Shown one piece after another: positions 1-7,763 of a stretch of DNA of 13,288 bases. Position 1 is the first letter of the stretch; each line of letters starts with the position of its first letter. The translations under genes were made by a program, and so were the position numbers. The DNA is from Caulobacteraceae bacterium (GTDB taxonomy: Bacteria; Pseudomonadota; Alphaproteobacteria; Caulobacterales; Caulobacteraceae), in the NCBI GenBank assembly GCA_003161535.1, contig PMOM01000141.1, positions 1,074-14,361 of the forward strand. The letters are read 5' to 3'. The notes under the pieces were generated by a model. That model ran no database searches. It was not told the origin of the DNA and saw only the letters and a program-made list of their open reading frames with translations.

Positions 1-1098
1 TTCAAGGTGCTGGTGGCGATGCGCGGGGCCGATGCGCTCACCCTGGCCAGGGAGTATCTGCCGAGCGGCGTATTCCTCGACGTCTTTCTTCCCGACATGC
101 TCGGTTGGACCGTGCTTAGCCAGCTTAAGCGCGATCCGGCCACGCGGCACATTCCCGTGCAGATCGTCACCCTGGATGAGGACAGGCAGCACGGACTGGC
201 CAGGGGGGCCTTCTCATTCCTCAGCAAGCCCACCACGACTGAAGCTCTCGGCGATGCGCTCGAGCGGATGAAGGCGTTCTCGAAGCCCCGGCGCAAACGC
301 CTTTTGGTGGTCGAGGACAATCCGGCCGAACAGGTCAGCGTTACGGCGCTTCTGGCTCATGACGACATCGACATCGAGACGGTGGGTTCTGGCGGCGAGG
401 CCCTGGAGCGCATGAAGGCCGAGCCGGCCGATTGCGTGGTTCTTGATCTTCGGCTCCCGGACATGTCCGGCTTCGATGTCCTTGAGCGGCTGCGGGACGA
501 AGGTGGTCTGAACGACACGCCGGTGGTGGTCTTCACCGGACGGGAGCTGTCGCCGGAGGAAGACGCTCGTCTTCACACCATGGCGCGCAGCGTGGTCATC
601 AAGGGTGTCGAGTCACCCGAACGTCTGCTCGATGAGACGGCTCTGTTTCTGCATCGGGTCATCGCCGACCTGCCCGCCAAAAAACAGAAGTTGCTCGAGC
701 GGTTGCACTCTTCGGACGAAGACTTGGCCGATCGCATGGTCTTGCTGGTCGATGACGACTCCCGCAATATTTTCGCTCTATCGAGCGTGTTGGAGCGGCG
801 CGGCATGAAGGTGCTCACCGCCAGCACGGGAACCGAAGCGGTCGCCATCGTGGAATCGGAGCCCGACCTGGCCATCGTCCTCATGGACATCATGATGCCT
901 GGTATGGATGGCTATGAGACCATGCAGGCGATCAGGGCCAATCCGGCGTTTCGTCGCCTGCCGATCATCGCGCTGACCGCCAAGGCCATGAAAGGCGACC
1001 GGGAAAAGTGTTTGGAATCGGGAGCATCCGACTATCTGGCCAAGCCGGTGAACACAGAGCAGCTGCTATCGGCTCTGCGCATGTGGCTGCACCGCTGA
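1..1098 (+). CDS. Triple-receiver protein, C-terminal part of a probable hybrid histidine kinase (5' partial)
   Basis: The frame is open to the first base, so the start lies outside the window. Three receiver (REC) domains follow each other. The first is incomplete: its phospho-acceptor Asp is in FLDVFLPDM (about residue 27 of the visible part) and its Lys in FLSKP (about 76). The second has acidic residues in VVEDN, acceptor Asp in VVLDLRLPDM (about 149) and Lys in VVIKG (about 201). The third has LLVDDD, acceptor Asp in VLMDIMMPGMDG (about 296) and Lys in YLAKP (about 348). No output or DNA-binding domain follows; the protein ends a few residues after the third receiver. This triple-receiver tail is typical of large HAMP/GAF hybrid kinases, so I infer that a kinase core lies upstream, but it is not visible. 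The next gene begins 10 bp after the stop, so the two are probably co-transcribed and may form a phosphorelay. It could also be a receiver-only protein. Confidence 0.85.
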   Translation, partial: FKVLVAMRGADALTLAREYLPSGVFLDVFLPDMLGWTVLSQLKRDPATRHIPVQIVTLDEDRQHGLARGAFSFLSKPTTTEALGDALERMKAFSKPRRKRLLVVEDNPAEQVSVTALLAHDDIDIETVGSGGEALERMKAEPADCVVLDLRLPDMSGFDVLERLRDEGGLNDTPVVVFTGRELSPEEDARLHTMARSVVIKGVESPERLLDETALFLHRVIADLPAKKQKLLERLHSSDEDLADRMVLLVDDDSRNIFALSSVLERRGMKVLTASTGTEAVAIVESEPDLAIVLMDIMMPGMDGYETMQAIRANPAFRRLPIIALTAKAMKGDREKCLESGASDYLAKPVNTEQLLSALRMWLHR

Positions 1099-1108
1099 GG
1101 CCTGGCGA

Positions 1109-2836
1109 GTGACCATCCCAAGCGCTGACCCGGTCAATATCCTGCTGGTGGACGATCAGCCCGCCAAGCTGCTCAGCTATGAGGTGGTGCTCGCCGAACT
1201 TGGCGAGGTGCTCATCACGGCGACCTCGGCGCGCGAAGCCCTGGCTAAGTTGCTCAAACACGACATCGCCGTGGTGTTGATCGATGTGCAGATGCCTGAC
1301 CTCGACGGGTTTGAACTGGCGGCCATGATCCGCGAACACCCGCGCTTCCAACAGACAGCGCTGATCTTCGTGTCGGCCCATTACCTGTCGGATCTGGATC
1401 GACTGAGAGGCTATGAAGTGGGGGCGGTGGACTATGTACCCGTGCCCGTCGTGCCGGCGGTTCTGCGAGCCAAGGTGCGCGTGTTCGCCGAGCTTCACCG
1501 CAAGACGCGGCAGCTCGAGCGGCTCAATGCCGAGCTGGAAAAGAGAGTCGCGGAGCGAACCGCCGCGCTGGAGGCCTCGAGCGCGGCCCTCCATCGGCTC
1601 AACGAGGACCTGGAAGTCCGCATTACCGAACGCACACGCGAGCGCGAGCAGGCGCTGGCGCAGCTCTTTGAGGCCCAGAAGATTGACACCATCGGCCAGC
1701 TCACCGGCGGCGTGGCCCACGATTTCAACAACCTCCTGATGGCCATGATGGGCAGCCTGGAACTGCTCCAAAAGCGCTTCGGCGGCGAGGCGACCGCGCA
1801 AAGGCTGATCGACAACGCCCTTCAGGCGGCCGAGCGCGGCGCGGCCCTGACCCAGCGGCTGTTGGCGTTCGCGCGGCGCCAGGAACTCAAGCCCGAGGCT
1901 GTCGACGTCGGCCGTCTGATCGTTGGGATGCGCGATCTGCTGGGTCGGGCGCTTGGGCCGAGCGTCGAGATCAGCCAGGATATTCCCGCCAGATTGCCGC
2001 CCGCACAGGTCGATTCCAACCAACTGGAGCTCGCCTTGTTAAATCTGGCGGTCAATTCGCGCGACGCCATGCCGTCGGGAGGCAAGCTCAATATCTCCGC
2101 CCAATGGGAGCGCATCGCTATCCCCGCTCCGGGTGTCTTGCTTCAGCCCGGCGAGTACATACGCCTGACCGTCGCGGACACAGGCGAAGGCATGGACGAA
2201 GAGACATGCGCTCGCGCCAGCGAGCCCTTCTTTACCACCAAGGGGGTCGGCAAGGGCACCGGCCTTGGGCTCTCCATGGTCCACGGCCTGGCGGCGCAAT
2301 CGGGCGGGGCGTTGAAGATATCAAGTCAACCAGGACACGGCGCCCGCGTCGACCTTTGGCTGCCGCGGGCTGAGGAAAAGCCGGTGCGGCGAAAAGCTCC
2401 AGCGTCGACAACCGCGCCGCCGCAGAGCGCTCGACCCGCGACGATTCTGCTTGTCGATGATGATTTGCTTGTCAGCACCGGAACGGCGGCGATGCTGGAA
2501 GACCTGGGCCATTTCGTTCTCATCGCCAATTCTGGCGCGGAGGCCTTGGGCGTCCTCAGTTCCACCAATGACGTCGAACTCATCCTGACCGACCAGGCCA
2601 TGCCCGGCATGACCGGCTTGGAGCTGGCCAGAAGAGTTCGCCAATCGCGGCCCGAGATGGGGATCATTCTGGCGACCGGCTACGCGGACAATCTGGTTGG
2701 CGAGTGCGACGATCTGGGCCTTCCCCGTTTGTCCAAACCGTTCTCGCAGCAGAATCTCGCCGCCCTGATCTCACAACACATCAAGCCACTGGCGCGAGAC
2801 CAGATTCTGTCTCCCGCGGTCGTTTCTCGATCCTGA
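1109..2836 (+). CDS. Hybrid sensor histidine kinase, REC-HisKA-HATPase-REC
   Basis: A soluble 575-residue kinase with no membrane segment. Domains in order: receiver 1 at about 9-125 (acceptor Asp59 in LIDVQMPDLDG); a charged coiled coil at about 130-192; HisKA dimerisation domain with phosphorylatable His204 in GGVAHDFNNLL; HATPase domain at about 300-420 with N-box (LNLAVNSRDA, Asn316), G1 box DTGEGMD, FFTTK and G2 box GKGTGLGLS; a Pro/Ala/Thr linker; receiver 2 at about 445-558 (Asp495 in LILTDQAMPGMTG, Lys543 in LSKPF). In receiver 1 the usual switch Lys is replaced: the segment reads DYVPVPVVP, with Val112 where Lys is expected. The GTG start at 1109 is 10 bp after the preceding stop and gives a natural receiver N-terminus. 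With no sensor or membrane part, the input is likely phosphotransfer or protein contact from the upstream receiver/kinase protein (inference). The output partner is not visible. Confidence 0.9.
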   Translation: MTIPSADPVNILLVDDQPAKLLSYEVVLAELGEVLITATSAREALAKLLKHDIAVVLIDVQMPDLDGFELAAMIREHPRFQQTALIFVSAHYLSDLDRLRGYEVGAVDYVPVPVVPAVLRAKVRVFAELHRKTRQLERLNAELEKRVAERTAALEASSAALHRLNEDLEVRITERTREREQALAQLFEAQKIDTIGQLTGGVAHDFNNLLMAMMGSLELLQKRFGGEATAQRLIDNALQAAERGAALTQRLLAFARRQELKPEAVDVGRLIVGMRDLLGRALGPSVEISQDIPARLPPAQVDSNQLELALLNLAVNSRDAMPSGGKLNISAQWERIAIPAPGVLLQPGEYIRLTVADTGEGMDEETCARASEPFFTTKGVGKGTGLGLSMVHGLAAQSGGALKISSQPGHGARVDLWLPRAEEKPVRRKAPASTTAPPQSARPATILLVDDDLLVSTGTAAMLEDLGHFVLIANSGAEALGVLSSTNDVELILTDQAMPGMTGLELARRVRQSRPEMGIILATGYADNLVGECDDLGLPRLSKPFSQQNLAALISQHIKPLARDQILSPAVVSRS

Positions 2837-2853
2837 AAGACTCAAAAGTAGCC

Positions 2854-2881
2854 GCCGAGGAACCTTAAGACAGGCCTCGGC
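2854..2881. terminator. Hairpin between convergent genes, likely bidirectional terminator
   Basis: GCCGAGG at 2854-2860 pairs with CCTCGGC at 2875-2881. CCT (2863-2865) also pairs with AGG (2872-2874), leaving a two-base bulge and a six-base loop. On the plus strand a TTTT run follows about 10 bases later, and on the minus strand a TTTT run follows within about 10 bases. It sits between the stop of the hybrid kinase (2836) and the stop of the convergent small gene (2885). The T runs are short, so intrinsic termination is probable but not certain. Confidence 0.55.
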
Positions 2882-2884
2882 GAT

Positions 2885-3055
2885 TCAAGTTTTGTCGCCC
2901 GGTTTCTTCTCGAACGCCTCGCGCACCTCGTCTTCGGTGATGCGGGCCCCGGGGTTGCCGGGTTGGCCGAGATTCTGCTCCTCGGTGCCATCGCCCATGA
3001 CGCCCGGCTGTGAGCCGTCATTGCGGGGGGCGGGTTTGGGGTCTGTGTCGTTCAT
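2885..3055 (-). CDS. Small polar protein of unknown function (56 aa)
   Basis: I do not recognise a family. With the ATG at 3055 the protein has 56 residues, is rich in Pro, Gly, Asp, Glu and Asn, and has no hydrophobic stretch, so it is probably cytosolic and mostly disordered. Only the C-terminal part (ITEDEVREAFEKKPGDK) could form a short amphipathic helix. I chose this start because GAGG lies a few bases upstream (minus-strand GAGGTCACC before ATG). An earlier in-frame start at 3100 would add 15 residues of unrelated composition. The gene is convergent with the hybrid kinase, sharing the hairpin at 2854-2881, and divergent from the kdp operon, sharing the 155-bp upstream region that contains the KdpE-like repeat. 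Small proteins of this composition are often stress-related in alphaproteobacteria, but no function can be assigned. It could be a false ORF, although the ribosome binding site and placement argue for a real gene. Confidence 0.6.
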   Translation of the reverse strand: MNDTDPKPAPRNDGSQPGVMGDGTEEQNLGQPGNPGARITEDEVREAFEKKPGDKT

Positions 3056-3117
3056 GGTGACCTCGCGGACTTGGGTGTCACTCAGACAAATTCGCCGCAC
3101 CGCGATCCGTTCCTGCT

Positions 3118-3134
3118 TTTATGCCGCGTTTATT
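3118..3134 (+). promoter_or_regulatory. Candidate KdpE operator upstream of the kdp operon
   Basis: Two direct half-sites, TTTATG (3118-3123) and TTTATT (3129-3134), are separated by five bases (CCGCG). From memory, the E. coli KdpE site is two T-rich half-sites of the type TTTATA and TTTACA with the same five-base spacing. The repeat is 77 bp upstream of the first start codon of the operon and is a T-rich island in GC-rich DNA, as expected for an activator site upstream of a weak promoter. I see no convincing -35/-10 pair between it and 3211, which suits an activator-dependent promoter but leaves the transcription start unknown. The site could also affect the divergent small gene starting at 3055. 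Confidence 0.5.
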
Positions 3135-3210
3135 CCCTGGCTCGAACATAGGCGGCGACCCTTTACGGATCATCTTGTTACAGACGGCCCCTGAAAAACG
3201 GGAGTCGCTC

Positions 3211-3291
3211 ATGGACGCCGTCTTTGTCGTTCTCGGGTTGGGTTTGTTCGCCGCCTTCGCGGCCTACGCCGCCCTGCTGAAGAGGCTCTGA
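3211..3291 (+). CDS. 26-residue single-span membrane peptide at the head of the kdp operon
   Basis: An ATG at 3211 preceded by GGGAG (3200-3204, six-base spacing) opens a 26-codon frame ending in TGA at 3289-3291. The peptide begins MDAVFVVLGLGLF, is almost wholly hydrophobic from residue 4 to 23, and ends with the basic tail LLKRL. This predicts one transmembrane helix with the C-terminus in the cytoplasm. It ends only two bases before the kdpF start, and the kdpF ribosome binding site (GAAGAGG, 3279-3285) lies inside its last codons, so translation of the two is probably coupled. It lacks the C-terminal LLRP-(D/E)-(K/R)-F signature of KdpF. Short membrane ORFs in this position occur in other kdp operons as far as I recall, but I know of no assigned function. 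By position it could be an extra stabilising subunit of KdpFABC, a KdpF paralogue or a leader peptide. Confidence 0.7.
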   Translation: MDAVFVVLGLGLFAAFAAYAALLKRL

Positions 3292-3293
3292 CG

Positions 3294-3380
3294 ATGATTG
3301 TCGCGATCATCTACGCGGCGGGAGCGGTCGCGGTCACGGTTTACATGCTGGCGGCGCTGCTGCGCCCCGACAAGTTTTAG
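3294..3380 (+). CDS. kdpF: Potassium-transporting ATPase subunit KdpF (28 aa)
   Basis: A 28-residue single-span membrane peptide starting at ATG 3294, with GAAGAGG eight bases upstream. Its hydrophobic N-terminal helix is followed by the family's C-terminal signature, here LLRPDKF, ending in TAG at 3378-3380. Usual KdpF length is about 29 residues. In the family, KdpF sits at the lipid-exposed side of KdpA and stabilises the KdpFABC complex in the inner membrane. It is too short for ordinary gene callers. It follows the 26-residue peptide by two bases, and kdpA starts 13 bp downstream. Confidence 0.9.
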   Translation: MIVAIIYAAGAVAVTVYMLAALLRPDKF

Positions 3381-3393
3381 CGGGACACCCCCC

Positions 3394-5100
3394 ATGAACA
3401 TGCAGGGATGGGCCGAGATCGCCCTGACCATCGGTCTGGCCGTCGGTCTTGGTTGGCCACTCGGCATCTACATGAGCCGTATCTGGCAAGGCCAGTCGAC
3501 TTGGCTTGATCCTGTTCTGCGACCGGTCGAGGGTGCCTTCTACCGCCTGGCCGGGGTGGATCGGAACCAGGGGCAGGGCTGGCTCGCCTACACCTTTTCA
3601 TTCCTAGCCTTCAGCGCCGTGGCGTTCCTGTTCCTGTACGCGATCCTGCGGCTGCAGGGGCACTTGCCGCTGAACCCGGGCGGCTTCGCGGGAATGTCCC
3701 CGGATCTGGCCTTCAACACCGCCATCAGCTTTGTCACCAACACCGACTGGCAGTTCTATTCGGGTGAGAGCGCCGCCAGCAACATGACGCAAATGGCCGG
3801 CCTGACGGTGCAGAACTTCGCGTCCGCCGCCGCCGGAATTGCGGTGGCCGCGGCTCTGGCGCGGGCCTTCGCGGCCAATCGCGGCTCGACGATCGGCAAT
3901 TTCTGGACCGATATTACCCGCATCGCCCTCTATATCCTGGCGCCGTTGTCGATCGTCATCGCCCTGGCGCTATGTGCGCTGGGCGTTCCCCAGACTCTCC
4001 TCGGTCATGTCGATGCTCACACGTTGGAGGGGGCCAAACAATCTATCGCCCTAGGTCCCATCGCTAGCCAGGAGGCCATCAAGCAGCTGGGCACCAATGG
4101 CGGCGGATTCTTTAACGCCAATTCGGCCCATCCTTTCGAAAACCCAGGCGCGTTCAGCAACCTGATCGAAGAAGTGATCATGAACATGCTGGGCTTCGCG
4201 TGCGTGGTCGCCTTTGGGCGCGTGGTGGGCCTGCGCAAGGAGGCTCGCGCTCTCGTCATTGTCATGGCCGTGATGGTCAGCGGGGCGGCGGCGGCGATCT
4301 ATGCGGCCGAGACCCAGCCGACGCCGGCGCTGGTGGCCGCCCATGTCCAGACCACGCCCAATATGGAGGGCAAGGAGGTCCGCTTCGGCGCGCCATCCAC
4401 CGCGGTCTTCGCCGCCATGACCACGGGCGCTTCGGACGGCGCGGTCAACGGCATGCACGAAAGCTTCACGCCGCTCGGCGGCGGCATGGCGATGTTCATG
4501 ATCCAGCTGGCCGAAATGCTGCCCGGCGGCGTCGGGTCGGGCCTCTATGGCATGATCGTCATGGCCATCGTCGCGGTGTTCGTCGCGGGGTTGATGGTCG
4601 GACGCACGCCCGAGTACCTGGGCAAGAAGATCGAGGCGCGGGAAATCCAGCTTTCCATGCTGGCCTTCCTCATCCTGACCACCTCCATCCTCGGCTTCGC
4701 CTCCGTCGCCGTAATCCTGCCGACCGCGCTGAAGACGGTCTCCACGACAGGACCGCACGGCCTCTCCGAGGCGCTGTACGCCTACACCTCGGCGACCGGA
4801 AACAACGGCTCGGCCTTCGCGGGCCTGAGCGTCAGTCCCTACTGGAACGTCACCATGGGCATCGCCATGTGGCTCGGCCGGTTCGGCTATGCGGTGCCGG
4901 TGCTGGCCATCGCCGGTGGCCTGGTCACCAAGCCCAAACTTGAGCCCACCGCCGGCACTCTGCCGACGCACGGCGCCCTGTTCGTCGGTCTGCTGATCGG
5001 GGTGATCCTGATCCTCGGCGGCCTGCAGTATTTCCCAGCTCAAGCGCTGGGTCCGATCGTCGAGCATTTCCAGATGCTTGCCGCCACGTCAGCGCATTAG
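3394..5100 (+). CDS. kdpA: Potassium-transporting ATPase, potassium-binding subunit KdpA
   Basis: A 568-residue polytopic inner-membrane protein (E. coli KdpA is 557) of the superfamily of K+ transporters. It binds and channels K+ for the P-type ATPase KdpB. The four pore-loop filter regions are visible: TNTDWQ (115-120), GTNGGGFFN (233-241), [10 protein letters not shown] (343-352) and [11 protein letters not shown] (467-477). Conserved blocks [19 protein letters not shown] and [12 protein letters not shown] are also present. The ATG at 3394 is chosen because it follows kdpF by 13 bp and gives the family's natural N-terminus ([19 protein letters not shown]). A longer in-frame reading from 3298 would run through kdpF in another frame and is rejected. 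The ribosome binding site is weak (CGGGA, 3381-3385), so coupling to kdpF translation is likely. No filter motif is missing. Confidence 0.98.
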   Translation: MNMQGWAEIALTIGLAVGLGWPLGIYMSRIWQGQSTWLDPVLRPVEGAFYRLAGVDRNQGQGWLAYTFSFLAFSAVAFLFLYAILRLQGHLPLNPGGFAGMSPDLAFNTAISFVTNTDWQFYSGESAASNMTQMAGLTVQNFASAAAGIAVAAALARAFAANRGSTIGNFWTDITRIALYILAPLSIVIALALCALGVPQTLLGHVDAHTLEGAKQSIALGPIASQEAIKQLGTNGGGFFNANSAHPFENPGAFSNLIEEVIMNMLGFACVVAFGRVVGLRKEARALVIVMAVMVSGAAAAIYAAETQPTPALVAAHVQTTPNMEGKEVRFGAPSTAVFAAMTTGASDGAVNGMHESFTPLGGGMAMFMIQLAEMLPGGVGSGLYGMIVMAIVAVFVAGLMVGRTPEYLGKKIEAREIQLSMLAFLILTTSILGFASVAVILPTALKTVSTTGPHGLSEALYAYTSATGNNGSAFAGLSVSPYWNVTMGIAMWLGRFGYAVPVLAIAGGLVTKPKLEPTAGTLPTHGALFVGLLIGVILILGGLQYFPAQALGPIVEHFQMLAATSAH

Positions 5101-5121
5101 AGAAGAAGGAACCGGCCCTCC

Positions 5122-7158
5122 ATGGCTTCCGCCGTCACCGCCGCCGGCCCGCAAGGTCCGATGCTCCGGCGCGCCGGGCTCGACGCCTTTCGCAAGCTCG
5201 ACCCGCGCAAGCTCGCCCGCAATCCAGTCATCCTGGCCACCGAGGTCGTGGCCGTACTGGCGACCGTGTCGTTGATCGATGCCGTGAGGCATCATACGCC
5301 GGCACTGTTCGCCCTGCAGATCGCCATCTGGCTGTGGGCCACGGTGCTGTTCGCCAATTTCGCCGAGAGCGTCGCCGAGGGCCGCGGCAAGGCGGCGGCC
5401 GATAGCCTGCGCGCCGCCCGCGTCACCACCAAAGCAAAGCTGATCGTCGACCCCTCGACAGGCCTGACGGTGCCGACGCCTGCCCACGAATTGCTTCCTG
5501 GCGCACTGGTGCTGGTGGAGGCGGGTGACGTTATCCCCGCCGACGGCGAGATCATCGAGGGCATTGCCTCGGTGAACGAGTCCGCGATCACCGGCGAGTC
5601 AGCTCCGGTTATTCGCGAAAGTGGCGGCGACCGCTCGGCCGTGACAGGCGGCACGACGGTGGTCTCCGATTGGTTGAAGATTCGGGTGACGTCGGGTCCG
5701 GGCACGAGTTTTCTGGATCGCATGATCGCCATGGTGGAGGGCGCCAATCGTCGCAAGACGCCCAATGAAATCGCCTTGGCCGTGCTTCTGGCCGGCCTCA
5801 CCTTGGTGTTCATGATCGCGGTGGCGACGCTGTTGGGGCTGGGCAAGTACTCCGGCGTCAGTCTCGATCCCATGGTGCTGGGCGCACTCTTCATCTGCCT
5901 CATTCCCACCACCATCGGCGGCCTGCTCTCCGCCGTCGGCATCGCCGGGATGGACCGATTGCTGAAGGTCAATGTGCTGGCGACCTCCGGCCGCGCCGTG
6001 GAGGCGGCCGGCGATTGCGACACCCTTCTGTTGGACAAGACCGGCACGATCACCTTCGGCAATCGCATGGCTACCGAGGTGATCGCCGCTCCGGGTGTTC
6101 CCGGCGACCGAGCCCTTCGCGCGGCCGTGATGGCCTCTTTGGCGGATGAAACCGCCGAGGGCCGCTCGATCCTGGAACTGGCGCGGGAAACCCACGGCCT
6201 AGTGGAGACCACGCCCAAGAACGCCACGTCGATCCCGTTCAGCGCCACGACACGGCTTTCGGGCCTCGACGCCGCCAATGGCAGCTGGCGCAAGGGCGCG
6301 GTCGAGGCCGTCTACCGGCTCGCGGGCCTGACGGCGCAGGAGGTCCCAAGCGAAGTGTTGGCGGCCGTGGAGCGCATCTCCCGCTCTGGCGGGACGCCTC
6401 TGGCCTGCACGGAAAATGGCAAGCTGATGGGCGTCATCCATCTCAAGGACGTGGTCAAGCCGGGGGTGAAGGAGCGTTTCGCGGATCTGCGCCGCATGGG
6501 GCTGCGAACTGTGATGATCACCGGCGACAATCCGATCACGGCGGCCACCATCGCTTCGGAAGCGGGCGTCGACGATTTCCTCGCCGAGGCCACCCCCGAA
6601 GACAAGCTAAAGCTGATCCGGGAGGAACAGCAGAAGGGTCGGCTGGTGGCGATGTGCGGCGATGGTTCCAACGACGCCCCGGCCCTGGCCCAGGCTGATG
6701 TCGGCGTCGCCATGCAGACCGGCACCCAGGCGGCGCGGGAAGCCGGCAATATGGTGGATCTGGACAGCGATCCCACCAAGCTGATTGAGATCGTCGAAGT
6801 CGGCAAACAGATGCTGATCACGCGCGGCGCCCTGACCACTTTTTCCATCGCCAACGACGTGGCCAAATATTTCGCCATCATCCCGGCAATGTTCGTGGTC
6901 GCCCTGCCATCTCTGGCCGCCATCAACGTCATGCGGTTGGGCAGCCCGCATAGCGCGATCTTGTCGGCGGTGATCTTCAACGCCCTGATCATCGTGGCAT
7001 TGATCCCCCTGGCCCTGCGCGGGGTGCGCTATCAGGCCATCGGCGCGGCTCGGTTGCTGTCGCGCAACCTGCTCATCTACGGCTTGGGCGGCGTCGTGGC
7101 GCCGTTCATCGGCATCAAGCTGATCGATATCCTGCTCAACGCGGTCCATCTGGCCTAG
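5122..7158 (+). CDS. kdpB: Potassium-transporting ATPase, ATP-hydrolysing subunit KdpB
   Basis: A 678-residue type IA P-type ATPase (E. coli 682) that hydrolyses ATP to drive K+ import through KdpA. Visible elements: actuator-domain TGES (157-160; its Ser is the equivalent of E. coli Ser162, the inhibitory phosphorylation site), a membrane helix with [13 protein letters not shown] (about 261-273), the phosphorylation loop DKTGT with catalytic Asp305, the nucleotide-binding domain with [10 protein letters not shown], the hinge [19 protein letters not shown], and a C-terminal membrane segment containing [18 protein letters not shown]. The start ATG is 11 bp after AAGGA (5106-5110) and 21 bp after the kdpA stop. 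All catalytic motifs are intact. Confidence 0.98.
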   Translation: MASAVTAAGPQGPMLRRAGLDAFRKLDPRKLARNPVILATEVVAVLATVSLIDAVRHHTPALFALQIAIWLWATVLFANFAESVAEGRGKAAADSLRAARVTTKAKLIVDPSTGLTVPTPAHELLPGALVLVEAGDVIPADGEIIEGIASVNESAITGESAPVIRESGGDRSAVTGGTTVVSDWLKIRVTSGPGTSFLDRMIAMVEGANRRKTPNEIALAVLLAGLTLVFMIAVATLLGLGKYSGVSLDPMVLGALFICLIPTTIGGLLSAVGIAGMDRLLKVNVLATSGRAVEAAGDCDTLLLDKTGTITFGNRMATEVIAAPGVPGDRALRAAVMASLADETAEGRSILELARETHGLVETTPKNATSIPFSATTRLSGLDAANGSWRKGAVEAVYRLAGLTAQEVPSEVLAAVERISRSGGTPLACTENGKLMGVIHLKDVVKPGVKERFADLRRMGLRTVMITGDNPITAATIASEAGVDDFLAEATPEDKLKLIREEQQKGRLVAMCGDGSNDAPALAQADVGVAMQTGTQAAREAGNMVDLDSDPTKLIEIVEVGKQMLITRGALTTFSIANDVAKYFAIIPAMFVVALPSLAAINVMRLGSPHSAILSAVIFNALIIVALIPLALRGVRYQAIGAARLLSRNLLIYGLGGVVAPFIGIKLIDILLNAVHLA

Positions 7159-7172
7159 AAAGATCGTCCCCC

Positions 7173-7763
7173 ATGCTTCGGCACTTCAGACCGGCCATTG
7201 TGATGATGGCGCTCTTCACTCTCATACTGGGGCTTGCCTATCCCTTGGCGATCACCGGCATCGCCGATGTGCTGTTTGGCGACCAAGCCGCCGGCAGTCT
7301 GGTGCGCGATCGCGCCGGCGCGGTGATCGGATCGTCCCTGATCGCTCAGGGGTTCGCCAGGCCCGAGTACCTGCACCCGCGGCCGTCGGCGGCGGGCAAG
7401 GGCTGGGACCCGATGAATTCGGGCGGCTCGAACCTGGGCCCCATGGACAAGAAGTTGATTGACCGGGTCGCCACCGACACCGCCGCCCTGCGCGCCGAGA
7501 ACCGGGGCGCCGTCATCCCCGCCGACGCGGTGACGACCTCTGGCAGCGGCCTTGACCCGGACGTTTCACCCGAGAATGCCCGCATGCAGGCGCCGCGTAT
7601 CGCGGCCAGCCGCGGAATCCCGCTGGAGGTTGTCGAGGCCCTCATTGGCTCTCATGAGCAGGAACCCCTGCTGGGTTTCATCGGCCAGCCGCGCATCAAT
7701 GTCCTGGCGGTCAATCGCGCCCTCGACGCGCGCTACCTGGTGGCGCAACCTAAGGGGCGATGA
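7173..7763 (+). CDS. kdpC: Potassium-transporting ATPase subunit KdpC
   Basis: A 196-residue protein (E. coli 190) with one N-terminal membrane helix (about residues 8-32, IVMMALFTLILGLAYPL) and a large periplasmic domain. Family marks are the early YLHPRPSAAG block, SNLGPMDKKLIDRV, and the SGSGLDPDVSPENARMQ block followed by RIAASRGI. KdpC is required for assembly and has been proposed to increase K+ affinity of the KdpFABC complex. It starts 14 bp after the kdpB stop. Its TGA (7761-7763) overlaps the kdpD start as ATGA, so transporter and sensor genes are translationally coupled. Confidence 0.97.
   Translation: MLRHFRPAIVMMALFTLILGLAYPLAITGIADVLFGDQAAGSLVRDRAGAVIGSSLIAQGFARPEYLHPRPSAAGKGWDPMNSGGSNLGPMDKKLIDRVATDTAALRAENRGAVIPADAVTTSGSGLDPDVSPENARMQAPRIAASRGIPLEVVEALIGSHEQEPLLGFIGQPRINVLAVNRALDARYLVAQPKGR

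Noticed and set aside
965..2023. A 352-codon minus-strand open frame opposite the hybrid kinase
   Set aside because: It lies entirely antisense to well-supported receiver and kinase domains, and its translation is a GC-driven His/Arg/Gln-rich shadow without a recognisable domain.
3135..3210. Sigma-70 type -35/-10 pair for the kdp operon
   Set aside because: Candidates such as TTGTTA at 3175-3180 pair with no acceptable partner at the right spacing, so I do not call promoter boxes. An activator-dependent weak promoter is likely.
3298..3393. N-terminal extension of kdpA from an upstream alternative start
   Set aside because: It would read through kdpF in another frame and add 32 Arg/Ser-rich residues not seen in KdpA. 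The ATG at 3394 gives the family N-terminus.
4051..5067. A 338-codon minus-strand open frame opposite kdpA
   Set aside because: It is antisense to an intact kdpA with all filter motifs. Its composition (His, Arg, Asp, Gly, Gln) is typical of a shadow frame.
5292..6293. A 333-codon minus-strand open frame opposite kdpB
   Set aside because: It is a Ser/Ala/Arg/Pro-rich shadow of the actuator and nucleotide-binding domains of kdpB, with no domain of its own.
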